Notes: generated by a model from the sequence alone, not told the origin. A DNA stretch of 64,000 nucleotides from Apis mellifera (GCF_003254395.2 NC_037638.1:253001-317000); one strand, 5' to 3'. Shown: positions 45,901-60,153, counted from the stretch's first letter. Translations and numbers: made by a program.

Positions 45901-47006
45901 TAATTTCGAAGTTGATCACTCGAATCTCAATCGGATTATCCGAACGAAAGAATTTACAACACGGATTCGTTCGTTTATTTTCTTATATCTCGATATGAAA
46001 TGAAAGGAAAGAACAAAGGAACAAATCTTATTTACATTCGCGTCAGGAATATCTTGGTTCATCCCGGCGAAAAATCTCTCGAAACTGGGATTTTTCCACG
46101 ACTCGGCGGCGGAATCGAGTCGCGAGAACGTAAGAACTCCAGCGCTAACACCGAAGAAGATTCGCACCCAATAAAGCAACTCTGTTTGCCAAGTTTACGA
46201 ACACGAGGAGGGGGAGAAGTTGAAGTTGCAAGCGGGTTTACGACGCGCGGGTAAACGCGCAGTATCCGGATTTAATCCGACGAAGAGGCGAGTGGATCGC
46301 TTGGTGGGATTCTTCCCTTCCCCGCCGTTTAGGGAATATTCTTGATCTCATCGGTGTCTCCGCTGAAAATTAAACGTCGAGAAATCCTCTTTTCATCCCC
46401 CCTCCCTGCTCCAGGACCCGGTAGAATCGCGCGGCAAAGTTTCGCGACAGATGAAATTACGTATGTAAATAAGCGTGTCGTATCTAATTAGAGATGGCGC
46501 GCGGTTCAATGACGCGAATTACGCGGCTCGTCGGGCAAACTATCTTTTCACAGCTTTTCTCGATCATTAAAATATACACGCGTTACGTACATGCGTTTCA
46601 ATTAGCCGCAATAATTTGTGGCTCGAAATAAACGTTCATATATAATAAATATGTATATATATTTATCGTTGAAACTTTTGAACGCGAGACGTCTTAACGA
46701 TTCGTAATACGAGGTACTTTACATGGGTACGAATGCTTTACGCTAATTAAACGATTCGTATTAATATGCTTTGCGAATGAATCTATGATTCGTGACAGCA
46801 TTTCCCCAAAATACCCAAATATTCGAATAATATCGAAAGAGGATTGCATTTAAAAATAAAACGAGAGAATCGTTCACTTCATTCTCGTGATGTTGTTGTT
46901 TTTTAAGGGATTGGATTCTTGAAAGTATTCTTAAAAACGCGCGAGAGCAGCAACGCTTCCGGTATTAAGTTGTTACACCTGTTTTAATGCTCTGCGAGCA
47001 TTCGCG

Positions 47007-47027
47007 GAGAGAGAGAGAGAGAGAGAG
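47007..47027. repeat. (GA)10 microsatellite
   Basis: About ten GA units, immediately after an 8-bp stem-loop (CTCTGCGA, GCAT, TCGCGGAG). Confidence 0.9.
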
Positions 47028-47780
47028 GTAATATCTTTAATACCTGGAAAGGAAGGCTGTAAACAAAGAAAGGGGAAGAGGGATAAAGGAAGAATGCGAA
47101 AGTTTGGCATCCGCCTTTAACCAAAATTGAGTTTTCCGCGGAGAGCATCGGTTGTAACGAGCTTTGACGTCCTATTAGAGCGCATCGCGTAGAAATATCG
47201 AGCGAGCGCGTCCGAACGTAAAAACGGAATTTCGTGAAGGAAATGGAATTTGACCGTGCGTTCCAGAATTCCAACCCTGTTTTCACACCCTTCTTGTTTA
47301 TTATCCTTTTTTTCCCATTTACAAACTTTACATTTCGGCAATATTGTTATTAATTATCGTCATTTCCTCTTTCTTATCCCCGTCCAGAAAACGAATACAG
47401 CTTTGGATTCGAAAAAATCGAATATTTTTAATCTCTCGAGTAAACGGAATATATACTTTTATAAACCGTGGCTCGCGTGTTTCGAGAACATCCGGTGGAT
47501 TAATGGCGTTGGTGGAACGTAAACCTTCTCGACCTTCCCTCCTGGGTTTGATGAAAAGAGGAAAAAGTTGGTACTCTTTGCCACGATAGTTCTCGAAAAA
47601 GGAGATTCAAATTCTCAGCGTGTAGAACGGTTGAACATTGCGGTTGTGAAACATTGAAAACCGGATATCCAAAGGGATTACCACTCCTCCTCGGTTCAAA
47701 GGGATCCTCCTAATTCGCAAAACGAAAAAAAGGAAAAAAAAAGGAAAAAGAAAGAAAGAAAGAAAAACCTAATCTTTACG

Positions 47781-47812
47781 TATATATATACACATATACA
47801 TACATGTGTGTG
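47781..47812. repeat. Mixed TA/CA/TG dinucleotide array
   Basis: TATATATATA, then CACATATACATACATG, then GTGTGTGTG: an alternating purine-pyrimidine tract of the kind that can adopt Z-DNA. Confidence 0.8.
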
Positions 47813-50800
47813 TGGCGGATCGGAAAGAGGAAATTATCGCGCATGAAGGGACGCTTGGTTTTCTTCGAGGCGACGGTTAAAATCCCCGGTTGTTTGGAAA
47901 AATAGTGCGGGAACAAGGAGCGCAGTGTCGTTTGTTCCGGCGACGTTCGAGCCTCGTTTCTCTCCCTTTGACGCGATACGACTCCATTCCCTCTGCCTCG
48001 TAAAAGTTCGCGCGGCTACATTCAACCCCGTGGCAACCGCTTTCGTAAGGCGATCCTTTGCTTTGACTACTCGCGGAACCACGCGTCTCACGCTGTGTCG
48101 CGCTTTAATATTTACGTCGCGTTACGTTACGCCGCATTAACCGGTGTCGCGGCTTTAACCCGAAAGAACACCGGACCCCGACGTTCCGCGCTCTTTCCAG
48201 ACTTCTTTTTAATCAGGCATCCTTGGACGGATCTCGAAAAGGCCCTTTCTCTCTTTCTTTCTTTTTTTTTATATACTATTAACTGCGTTCAATCGAGTTC
48301 CGTATATCTTATCGTTTCGAGTAACTTTGCTTCCCTTCCAAACTTGTTCAGAAAGAAAGGGAAACGTTTCAGCATCGATCCACCGACAAATCTCGAATAT
48401 ATATATAGATAGACAGATTTCGATTATTCAGAAAAATTGGAGAAGCTGAGAGAGTAATGAATAAACGATAGAGATTCGAATCGTGCGAGTTTTTTTTTCA
48501 AACCGACCGTGAAAAATGGCGCTAATTTGTTTATACCTTCTCCATTTTGGGAAGTTTAGGAAGTGACGGCACAGCGATAAGGGTTAGAGAGCGGCGGTAC
48601 AAATGATTGCGAGGAAACGGCGGGCGCATCTGCTCGGGCGTAAAATTGGTATGATATAGAGGGTGCTCCCAGAGACAGACTTCTCTGGCGGCCCGTCCAA
48701 TAGCCGTAGCGGAAATCTCTAAGAACCACGCTTTCCCACCAACTTTCGATCGAGCCTCGCGAAGATTGAATTATTCTTGGAGAAGTTGCAGTGGGGGAGG
48801 AGGGATGAGGCGTGTGCCGTTGGCAGGCCGCGATAAATTATTCGTTTTGTCACGGGCCCGTGATACGGAAATTCATCGGGAATCGGGCACAATGAGTCCG
48901 TCGGCCGCTCGCCGAATTTATATCCCGCGGCGAATTTCGCGTCTCTCGATGCCTTTTATTTTTCAACCGAAAATCAACGAGCGCGAGCTTTTATTATTTC
49001 GCAAGGAAATTATAGGAAAGATAATAATCGAAATAGAAAAAGCGAAAAGAAAAAGGACGTGTACGTGTTTTCCAGCATCCGATCGAGATATTTCGAAATA
49101 TAAACGAATTAATCGTTCGATATATGAACGACGTTCGAGCCGTGATGAAACGAGCAAAAAAAAAAAGAAAAAACGCGTTCATCGACGCGTTTCAAAACGA
49201 GGAGGAAAAGGCAGGGGAAACGTTCGACAGTTATACCGATCTGAAAAATTTCCAACAATTCTCCCGTCTCTAAATGTTCCGCCTCTATGCTCGTCCAAGT
49301 CAACAAGTAAGTTAACTCGTTTCTCCTTTGAACGAGCGTCTCTGTCTGCCAATAGCGTAGCCGGCGTTTACGCAACCACCGACACCGATTCTCGCTTCGT
49401 TAGGGACTTCGTAGTGCGCGCTCGTATAATTGGTTACCTCTTTTAGCCTTCGAATAGATTTTTCCACCCTATTCTCTTTGCGCTTTCTCTCTTCCGTTTT
49501 CTCTATTGTAAAGGGTAAAAGAAAGAAAAAAAACTGGACGTTAAGATTTTCCAGCGAAACAACGTCTTCCTCCTCCTATTTCGTTATCGTTGAAACGAAG
49601 CTAGGTAACTCGCTTTCCGTATGGATAAAATTCTAAATGTCTCTGAGAAAAAAGACGGATATACTCCTTAATGACGTTAATAAACGATCCATAGAAAATC
49701 GATGCGAATTCTTCTACCCCCAAAAATTAACTGAATGAAGACTTATTCTTCGTTTCTTTCGAACGGAGACAATAACGAAAAAAGAAACTGGAAACGAACA
49801 GGGAGTTTACATATCCTCGGGAGGAAATTGCATGCTCGAAACACGGGTGTAAATTCGCGTGGAAAGTTGATGGGACACGGAAACACGGAAGAACGAGTCC
49901 GATGGTCTCTCCCTTATTCTCGAATATGAGACTCTTCTAGCTATGGTCAACGAAAGAAGATACTCTCGAATACAGATGTAGGCGCGTATGTACGCTGGGC
50001 CGTAATTTCTCGTTCGTTCTGGAGGAGGGGGGAAATCGGTAGGAAAAAAGGGAATGGGGGGGAGGAGCGGGCGAGGCAGCGTGTTCTCGAGGCAGGGCGG
50101 GCTGGATTGGTGTAGGTCAGTCGAGCGGAAGCGGTCGATTTACGAGCGACCGACTCATAACGAACTTGTGCGGTGGTAGAATTGGGCGGTACCTCTGCCA
50201 CTGTAATTTCTGCCACTGTCGGTTACGACGCGCTCCAAATTAGCTGTAAGGATTTAACCATCTTCTCGTCGGGATACGATATCCCTCGTCTTCCTCGTCC
50301 CTCCCTCCATGCAAATTTCCTCCAATCTCCTCCTCCGCCGTGACCATCCTACCGATCGTTATCCCGGAACGAGCACGATTGTCCGCTTCCAATTTCATTT
50401 TCGAGTATCGGATTATTCCATAAATATATATTTCGTCGAGTAAATATCAAGTTTATCAAAAGTTTTGATAAACGATACAAACGGCTTATCTCGAACGACG
50501 TTCCAATTATCTCGATATATTTCTCTCTCTCTTTCTTTCTCTTTTCCGGATAGAAGAGTTTTTAGTTTCGTCGGATCAACGATGGCGTATAATATTTTTC
50601 AGATACGAGCGAAGCTTTCGTCCGTTGCGAAAATTTTCGTGTCGGTCGAATCGGTATCGGCTATTAATTTCGCGATAGAGAGGAGATATGCAAATGGTGG
50701 AAACGAGATAAATGGATTTCGATAAAGCTGTTCCTGCTCGCGGTTCGAAGAATAGGTCCGATCGGACGTATACGAAATTTTAACAGGGCGCGGAAGGAAA

Positions 50801-53800
50801 GTATTCGTATTGCTTACAATTTCGATATTCGCCGATATCCCCGCGTGTTTCGTCCCCGACCTCGACGCTCGAATCAACACAAACAACTTTTGTTTTGCAA
50901 CTTCAGTGCCGTTTTGCTTACCGTCGAGTTAACACGGTCGTTTCAATCGTGCTTCGAGCCGAGAGTAACGTAAAGTAAGTCCGTAACGATTATATAATTA
51001 TAACGTTCGTTGTATTTTTTCGATCGAACTCGTTGGAAGATTCGAAAAATCGGTTGTATTTTTTTTATCCGACTTTTTATTTTTTACCTTTCTCCAATTA
51101 TTCATCGAATCCCGAATATCGTACTACGAAAATACATTGGCCGCATTGTTGCTTCGAATAAATATACATTCGATGCACATTTCTAAATGTACATCGTAAA
51201 TTTAATTTTACAAATAGCCATTGAATAGCCCGACTTTTCTCTCGAACGAAGAACGCGTAATTTCCAATTGAAATTGGAATTGTCCTCCTCAAGCAAGGCC
51301 TATCCTTTTTCGGAAAATAATTTCGAAAGATTTTACACGTTTCCTCCTCGCGTTCCTCGACGCGAATGGTAAAATTTTGGTTGTGCCAGATCCTCATTAT
51401 CCCCGTACCCGTGTTCCGCGGATTTTCCGAGTTATGGAACGTGGACAGAGCAAAACCGCGAGTCTACAAAACCGTGCCTCCCCTTCCCTCGATGAATCGC
51501 GGCCGCGAAGATACAAAAAGAATTTCAACTTCCACTCTTTATTCTCGCTTTGTCCCCGCCACTTCGTATTCCATTCACCGGCGAAATTCGAATTTCTATC
51601 ACTGAACCTGGTCTCAGACCGCGTCTTTAGAACCGAATTTTACCGCGTTTGTCCCGTAAATGTCTCTCTAACGAATATAAATTAATCTGTGTTTTCGAAA
51701 AGATTGCCGATATATGTGAGATTCGTTGCAACGTATTATTTATTATCCTTCTCGCGTGCTGTCTCGAAAAATATTACGAGGCTCTCGTATATTTATCTCC
51801 GTTTCTCTCTCTCTCTCGCGAGACAGTTGGCAAGTAACTTAAAAATGTTGCGCGCCTTTCCTCGCGTTGCTTACGATTTTAACGATAAAATATACGGCCG
51901 GCCAGCCTCGCATTCACGGATATACCTCGCATTCAGAGAGCGAGCAACGCGTCCATTTTATTTCCGCTTGCCGCTTGCGATTCATTTTTTAATGTACGCG
52001 CCGGACGAAAGGGAGGGAGGGAGGGAGGGTGAAGCCGTGGAAAGGGGTTGATGCGACAGAGGGACTGTTTGAAAAAAAGGCGGAGAGTACGTTACTTTTC
52101 GGATGTGATTTTTATTTCACCCGTGATTCCTTTTTTTTTTTTCCAACCTACTCGCTACGTGCGCGCACGTCGCGCTTGATACCGTGGCATCCGAATAAAC
52201 AGTTTACACGGAATTAAAGCGCACTTGTGACGCAGATGTCCGGCCGCCAAGTTACCGTCACCGGCGGGATAAAAATTTCCAGACGGCCGGTTTTCAATTA
52301 GACCGCGTTCTCTCGAACGTGTCGCTCGATATCCTCTCCGCAGTTATTTGCCCGTTTAAAAATTCCTTGAGCGTGGAGCGAAAACGGGAAAACGGTTTGT
52401 CGTCGATGCCCACCTGCCTCTCCATTTCCTCCCATTTAATCGAACCAGGTAGTTCGAAAACGAAACAAAGCGCGTGCAACGTTCAAAGTTTGCTCCAAAG
52501 TTTCGAGATGATCGATCGTTGCCAGATTCGATCGTGAAAACGGAGTCTCTCTCTCTCTCTCTGTCCTTGATCCTGTTCTTTTCTCGCGTTTTCGCCGACT
52601 CGTCACGTTTCATCGGAGAATGTAATTTCCGTTTGGTCGAGGAATCCGGCCAACGGAGCGGGAGGCCATCCGATACACAATTTATCCGATAAAATTGGTC
52701 GAGTTCCTTCCACGACGATCCTTAACCTTTTCCTTCGCGCTTCCCTTTCCTTCCTTTTCCTCTCGAGTTTCGTTTCACCTCCGTTCTTTCATCGCGTTCG
52801 AATAAATCTTACCGATACCATCCCACGAGTTGTTCCAGTTGTTCCAACAGTTGTTCGGGTCGCGTCAACAAAAGTTTTTCGTATCGTTTCGCTCACCGTT
52901 TCGCTCGCCTCTTTCGATGTAATTCTTGGAACGTGTATGTACGGAGAGTACGTACAGTAAAATTGTTAAAGTTTGGAAATTCGGTTTGTATCGAATCGTT
53001 TGGAACGATATCAATATATATATATTTTATATTCGAACCGGTGGTGAAATTTATCAACGAAACTTGTAAATTTCGTTACACGAAGGAACAATCTCACTCT
53101 CGATTCGACGACGATCGCGGGGGATTCTCTTCCCCTTCCCCTCCCATCCTGGAATATCGTATACGTCATTTTACAAACATGGAATCTTGGAGCGAGTTTC
53201 TCGATTTGCGGTAAATTGAGATTCATCGATTTTCCTCCGCCTTTTATTTTCCCCTCCCTCCCAGGCCTTCCTTCTTTTCCACCCAGTTCCTTTTCTCGCG
53301 TTCACCCGGAGAATTCGACTCTCGACCACGGTTACTCCACGGTTGCCAGTTTTCTTTCCACGGCACACTCCGCTAAATCTCGACTCTCGGTTCTCTTCGG
53401 GAGAAGAGTAATGCTCGTGATTTTACGAATTGACCGATTTTCTTCCCATGACCGAGTCGAATTCGCAATAAGGAACGTTCCTTTCTTTCTTCCTCCTCCT
53501 CTTCTTCTTCTCTCTCTCTCGCTCTCGTTGTTGGCGAACCGTTGGAAGCGAAATAGATTATGCGGCAAAGAGAAATTACATTACCAGTGATGAATTCGAG
53601 GGAGCTCGAAAAAACGCTATTCGCTATTATTTTCGTAAATTTTCGACGAGACGATTTTTGTATTCGTGGTTAGGCGCGATTTAAAAGAAAGATTTTAAAA
53701 TCCCCGGAATGAGCGACGCGCAATTTCCATGGTTTTATAGGAGGAGGGAATCGCCGCTACTGCCAACTACTCCTCCCGCTTCTATTCTCTCCAAAGGATC

Positions 53801-54582
53801 TCCCGTAAAAGAATCTCTCTCCTGTACTTGACCAATCGAGATCCCTTGTTTCCTTCCCTCCCTTCCGCGCCCCACCTCCTCCGGTGTACGCGCGTACACT
53901 GTAAAATCGACTCGGGAGTTGAATTTCAAAAGCGAGCACGTCGATCCGCTATCGTTGCCTCGCTTCTGCTACTCCTCGACCAACTTCCACGAATCGTGTA
54001 ACGTTTTAGAGAAATCCGATACGGAAAGCCGGACTGGGATGCATCAACTTGTCAACCCGTAATACCTGACCTTTCCCTCTGCCGATTGTCTTATCCTCCT
54101 TTTTTTTTTTGTTCTCTCTTTAGATTTTCAGCCTTTTCGAACGATTGTTTTCGATCGAAGATGAGGAAGAATTTCGAGCGAATTTTTTTTAAGAAAAGAA
54201 TCGATTTTTTCTCGAAAGAGGAGGGAAGATCGCGCTCCAGTTTCTTTGATTCGGTTTGACTCCTTTGCTCGCGGAATATGAAAAACGGCTTTTCGTCTGG
54301 TCGCGGTTTTCTCCGTCCGTTTCCTCAGAAATCTCTCCTTCTCGCGATTCGGCCGCCTTCTCGACCGACCAACCGCAACGCCTCCTCGCTCGATTCGCCT
54401 CTTGCGTACGTGCAAACGAAGCGACCGATGCGCCTACGCGTTGCATTCACCTTTTCCACTCGATTTTTCCACCCGTTTTCCTCTTCCCTTTTCCTCTCGA
54501 AACGCGCACGCTGCTTGCAAATCTTTCTCTTCAACCATCCGTATCTCCCTCTCGTACTTATTTATCTCTTTAATATTTATTT

Positions 54583-54783
54583 TCAATCGACATCCTCGAT
54601 GGTCGCTTTTGCTCGTATCGATCCATCTTCCTCGTACGGATGGAGTGTTCTTGCTGTAGTTCCACTGGTGGGAAGAAGTCTCGCGGGACGGCAGAGAAAA
54701 GATCCTTCCGTAGGATCATATCCTATATCCACTTGACACGCTTTGTCGACGATCTTGACACCACATACCAGTAGAAATTGCAA
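54583..54783 (-). CDS. Weak candidate coding exon (unrecognised)
   Basis: A 66-codon minus-strand open frame ending in TGA at 54585-54583. Its codons look more like real coding sequence than neighbouring frames (for example VDIGYDPTEGSF and HPYEEDGSIRAKATIEDVD) and include three cysteines. The first codon is TTG, not ATG, so if real it is an exon, perhaps a last one; the AAG before it is only a weak acceptor. AATAAA follows 1 nt after the stop, unusually close. The opposite strand is also open here. I recognise no family and see no matching upstream exon. Confidence 0.2.
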   Translation of the reverse strand: MQFLLVCGVKIVDKACQVDIGYDPTEGSFLCRPARLLPTSGTTARTLHPYEEDGSIRAKATIEDVD

Positions 54784-57072
54784 CTTGAAAATGGTAATTT
54801 ATTTTCATTTATTACTTGATGTGACATTAACTACGAAATTACGTTCATAAATGAATCGTTGCAAATCATACGTAGCTTTCGTATATTGTGAGAAATAAAA
54901 AATATGTTTGCATCACATCGATACAATTAAAATTCTTTAAATTATTCTATATTTACGCTGATGCAATAAGAAGTTTAGATCGTTTTGGATCGACAAACGT
55001 CACGGTAGAAGGAAAAATGAAAACGTGAAAACAGACTTCTTTCCACAGTGAATGGTACGCTCGTATTCCGACTCGTTGCACGATGGATGATATAGATGGG
55101 TAACTCGTGCGACAGCGCCACCTATTCTCGCAAGTCCCTCGGCGACGTTTCGAACGAGCGTCTTGGCTCGAGTTTGAATTTCTCTTTGTTCCCCTTTTTC
55201 TCCCTTTTTCTTGCCCTCCTCCCTCCACTCGACGACTTTTTCGTTGCAGCATCTCCCCGATACCGATACCGAGAGAGGTTAGAATTACAACCAGCCTCGA
55301 GCTTTATCGTAGCTCCCGATAAACCGAGGTATCGGTGGATGAGCCGATATAATGACCGTCTTAGCGCGAATCGATAAGAGATCTTGGAATCGAGTGGCCT
55401 CGAAACGAATATCGGTCGCACGAAACGTCGTGGACTCGGTTAACGAAGCCGTGGTATTTCCTCGAGAAACGAGGAAAGAAGGAAAGATGTATTCGTAAAG
55501 ATCGATATTCTGGAAAGTCTATCGTTAGCGACGCCTCGCAAATTTTGGTAATTACGGTTATTATATATCGGTGTCACTTTCGAGGAGGATATTTTCTATC
55601 CTGTTTCTTTGTTCGAATCGCTTTAAACGCGTTTGAGAGTCGAGAGTTGTTAGTCGAAAAGCGGGATTCATTCCCCGGTTGGGTGGTCGGTCCCGCCGCG
55701 TAGACTGAAAAACGATCCGTTTAATTACCTAATAAATACATTTAATTGCCAGGTTGTTGGCGACGAAATAAAAGAAGCAGAAGGCGGCGGTTGATAGCGG
55801 GGCAGCCGCGCGATAACTCGACGGGGACGATGATAATTTAATTGCAGAACGCTTGTCGCGTCTTCCCATTCCGAAAACCGAGACGCGGCTGGCTGTGACG
55901 TGTATTTACCCGGTTACCTGCAACTCTATCCGTTCTGTAGCGGCGTCTCTCTCCCTCCACTTGTCTTCCGTCCTCTGTTTGTTTTTATTGCCGAGTCGAA
56001 GTGCGAGTTTCAAGAGACCGCGGCAATTGTTTTGTCACCCGGCTGAAAGAAACTCGGCTGAAAGAAGACGGCGCGCGACGTCTTCCTACGTAAACAAATA
56101 ACAAGAAACAGTTTCCGCCAATTTCGTTTCGTTGCGCCACGCGTTTTATGTTTTATTTTGTTTCACGATTTCTACGCAAAGGTTGGCGAATCTTCCAATA
56201 TTGATATTTCTATTTCTTTTCTTCTTCTCTTTGTTTTCTCAATAAAAAAAATAGGAAAAAAGGAAGACACTTTTTTATATACAATTCGGCAAAACGCAAA
56301 TTAAAAAATAGAATCGTTTCTTTTTTCGATTTATCCGATCTAAAAGGTTTTTCCAGCGCGTGGGAAAATTGTCGGAGCGTGCAACGAGAGCTTGCAGCTG
56401 AACTTTTGTCGCGCAGCCGAGAAATTTCGCGCGCGTGGATTCGATCTTTCCAAGTAGCGTTTCCTTCGACGTCATTTTTCACCTACTAGCGGAAAACAAA
56501 TGCCGGAAACGTGGAACGATCGGAGGATTGGATTCGACGTGGATTTAAAATGTTGGGAGTGAAAAGCGCGCGAAAACATGGGATCGTTAACAAGCCATCA
56601 ATTTCTGCCGGGACAAAATTTTTCCAGACTCTCTCTCGTCGAAAAGGGTGAATAAACGGTGGCCGTAAATCGTGGATCGATCTGTTCCCGCGAGAGCAAC
56701 CGAGCAAGTAACGCGATTCGTCGTGCGCGATATCTCGATCGGAGAATTATTCGATTTCGCCAAGTTGCCGTCTGAAAAACTATAGCGCAATTATAATTTA
56801 TAACGGGGGAGACGAATGGCACGTATTACGTTGTTCGTTTGGAAAAATCCTCGGCTGGGGAGGGGGACGGAAAATCGATGCCGGCTTGATTTGTCGTTGC
56901 CGATTCTCTTCCGCTTCGTTTAATTCGTCGTAATCGCGATCAAAACGAGTCGCGAAAAGAAACATCGTTCCTAATGGCGGGATCGAGATGAAAATCGTTA
57001 TCGAAGGAAAATTAATCGTATTGCTCTACGTTTAAAAATTAAAGAAACGATCAAAGTTTTCAATTATTTTTC

Positions 57073-57095
57073 AGAGAGAGAGAAAGAGAGAGAGA
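57073..57095. repeat. Interrupted GA microsatellite
   Basis: GA units with one AA interruption. Confidence 0.9.
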
Positions 57096-59065
57096 TTTTT
57101 ATTAAAACTTCTTATATTATCTTCATCTTTAACGGGCGATTCTTGGTAACGTTTGTATGCGCGGACATCGTCACCCGGTTTATTTTCAAACATGATTCAG
57201 AGCGAAACATTCGTTGCAAGACTATCTTTCCGCAGAACACGATACACGACAAAGAAATTTTTCTACATCTATTTTTGCGAACCCGTGTATTTTTCTTTTT
57301 AGAAAGAAGAAAAACTAATATTTTTTTTTTATATAAAATTTTTCCGCAAAAATAACAGTGGCGAAAAACTCTTGCAAAAATATTCAAACTCGAAAGAAAC
57401 CGGAGCCAGAAGCATCGAATTATCTTTTCCATCGGAACGATCCCGTAGAGAGATAAACAGATTCCTGGTTGGGAAAAACACTGGTGGAGAGAAAGAATCG
57501 CGTTGAAGTATCTTTGCGACGCGATAGTTTTTGTCGCATCGAGACACCGAGTCCACCGAGTTTCGCGTCAACTTTCAGCCGGTTCTTCGCTTCTTTTCGC
57601 TTTATTCCCCTGGCGGGGCTCGGTCGATTGACCGGTAGTCGGAAAACGTATATCCGTGGCCAGTGGAGCGAACAATCGCAGGGAAACGGGTGGCTAATAT
57701 TTGATCTAGTTTGCTCGATTGTTTAAGGGAGAAGAGTGGATGTAGGTTTACGCAGCCAAAAGAACAGGAGCACGCGGCCGGGTCGAGTCGAAGGAGCGAC
57801 GCGAGATTAAAGGGGACTTTTCTGGATTACGACTGGGAATACCGGTTGAAATATTTGTCCGGTGCAAACAGAAAATTCTCGCGCGATGCCCCGTTCTTTT
57901 CGTTCCGTCCTCTCTGCGACTCGTTCTCGCGATCATTCCCAACGAACATCTCGACCAATCTCGCCATTTCTCTTCGAGCCTTCTTAACTTTATCGTTACC
58001 GTTGTGCCCCGCCATCTTTCTCACGTTCGTTTGATCTCGCGCAATAACGAGATACGTTTGGAAATCGTCGTAACGATTTTTTGATTCGCGATGCACAAGG
58101 ATCGAGAAACATCGTTTTACACGCAAGAAATCCTTTATCCCGAGCCTGGATTTCCTATTAGGTTTTATTACGATCGCTCGTCGATCGAACACGCGCTGAA
58201 ATATAACCTCGTCGGACTCGAATGCGAACGACAGCTATGGCAACACAATCGATGATCTCGCTTCCGACCTATTCATAGATCGAGAATTCTCACACTCGAG
58301 GTTTTGCTCGCTTCTTCTTACCGTACCAGTTTCTCGTCTTTTTCGCGTTGCACCGGTTCTTCCGTAAAAGTCACGGTCGCACTGGATGGAACGAACGGAT
58401 GGCGCCAGTGTCGCGTATTCGCGTCGGTGCGATGCTGTCGCGGCGAGCGGCGAAACTCGAAGCTCGCGTCGAAAACTCGAGGCCGGGGCCCTCGTGAGGG
58501 GAGCTGGAAGAAAAACACGACGAACACGAGGCGAAGAATACTGCATACTGCTGGGTGGATTGTGTTTCCGTGGGGAGAGAAAGAGCGCGTACGAGTAAAC
58601 GGAGCAAGATATTTGCGGGCCGGGATCGATTCTCTCCGTGAGTCGTTTCGCTGGTGCACCGTGACTGCCAGTTAATGTTTCGTTCTGGCTACTTGAACGC
58701 GTTGTTTGGCGAAACGAAGCTTGAATTTCGAACGATATTACTCGATGGAGTGTCGCATTGCCCTAGGCTATGCGTTGCTGCAAGTTTATCCTTATTAATT
58801 TTGGTTTGTTACCAACAATGGTTTTACGACTCGTACGTGGGAAATACACGTGGGATACACGTATATAGTAGGTACGTATTAGTCGGATCGATGGATGCGT
58901 AACTCGAAACTGGCATTGTTCGTCGATCGAGCGGTCGAGGTATCCGGGTCGACAGATCCCTTATCTTTTCGCTATCCTTGAATCTAATATTCGAAAGTAA
59001 CTGTTATTACGGGGGCTCCGAACTGTTATTACATGGCTCGAACGTATACGACGAGATAGCCTCGC

Positions 59066-59089
59066 GTAAGTCTCCGCGTGGAGGCTTAC
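59066..59089 (+). repeat. 10-bp stem, 4-nt loop hairpin
   Basis: GTAAGTCTCC, loop GCGT, GGAGGCTTAC. All ten positions pair in plus-strand RNA, with one U-G wobble (59071 with 59084). On the minus strand that position is an A-C mismatch, so the structure favours plus-strand RNA. Confidence 0.7.
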
Positions 59090-60153
59090 GTACGAATCAT
59101 AAATCGGAGGTACGGAATCGTCGAATCGAATTCTATCGATAGTGTCAAGTTGGACTGATTGTATTTGGTCTGGTTCGCGTTGGCCATTGTTTTTTTTCTC
59201 GCGCTAGAGAAATGAATCATTCGTTTCATGCGATATACCCTCTTCGAACGATACGCTTGTAGCGACGCTAGTAGCGAAAGAGTCTCTCGAATTTCACGAA
59301 CTAATCGCGCGTATATCAGTTTCGCGTTTACGGTAACCAATCGTTAATATCGTAATCTATCTATATCGTAATCATTTTTTTTCCCCCTTTTGCGTAATAA
59401 AAACCGTGATTTTTCGCTTTTAAAATGTTTCCAATTCTAATTAATTCTATTATTTCGACGTGATAAAATTTATACGATTTCCCGCGATTACATGCGATTA
59501 CGCACGAATAAACGCTAGTACGCGATATTCGTACGCAATGCGCATGAATCAATCATTGGCCATGTTCGTACGGATACGTTTCGCATTTCTACCTTCCTGA
59601 GACTGACAGATAGGAAGGGGGTGGGGGAAAAAAAAAGAAAAATAAATAAATAAAATTTATTTTCGCTCTCGAAAAAAAAATAATAACAATAAACGAGAGT
59701 ACGATAATAAATAATCGTTCGTGTTGCGCTTTAAAGAGTCGGCAGATAGATTCGACGATTATAGTCTTTATTTCGATCGTCTGTCTAGACGTCTATCGCG
59801 CGAAGGAAGAAAAAAAAAAAAAAGAAAGAAATCCCTGTAAAAATGAAGCAACGTCCAGTTTGCGAAATCGGAAACGAGGGAAGGGCGAAAGGAAGAAAAA
59901 AAGTGAAAAAAAAAAAAAGAAAAAAAAGGGGAAAAAAAATCGGAACCAGATGACAATCGGCTGGTAAAAGCTGGATGAAATGTCTATCAATCTGTCGATC
60001 TATCCATGCGCGTTGTACCACAGAAAAATATGGAGATCTATTTTCCTCCCGCTTTTCGATATATACGCGAAAATGGGAAACGACACGGGGTTTGCCGAAC
60101 ATTCGTCACTCGGCTATTTTTTTATCTTTGTTTTTTCGATGCATGAATCTATC

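Larger units (their letters stand above)
45903..54582. other. Gene-free stretch, 8.7 kb
   Basis: No supported gene. Open frames up to 226 codons exist (48766-49446, +) but have no conserved pattern and an arginine/lysine/serine-rich composition. Contents: AT-rich segment around 46560-46900, GA array at 47007-47027 preceded by a small hairpin, TA/CA/TG mixed array at 47781-47812, CT array at 52546-52562, and a GGGA run near 52012-52029. Confidence 0.5.

Noticed and set aside
48766..49446. 226-codon plus-strand open frame
   Set aside because: Ends in lysine/arginine-rich low-complexity sequence from A-rich DNA, with no recognisable domain.
58380..58680. CpG-dense block with a GTGAGT site, considered as a promoter and first exon
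   Set aside because: No initiator or TATA pattern, no conserved coding sequence, and CpG is high across the whole region, so it does not stand out.
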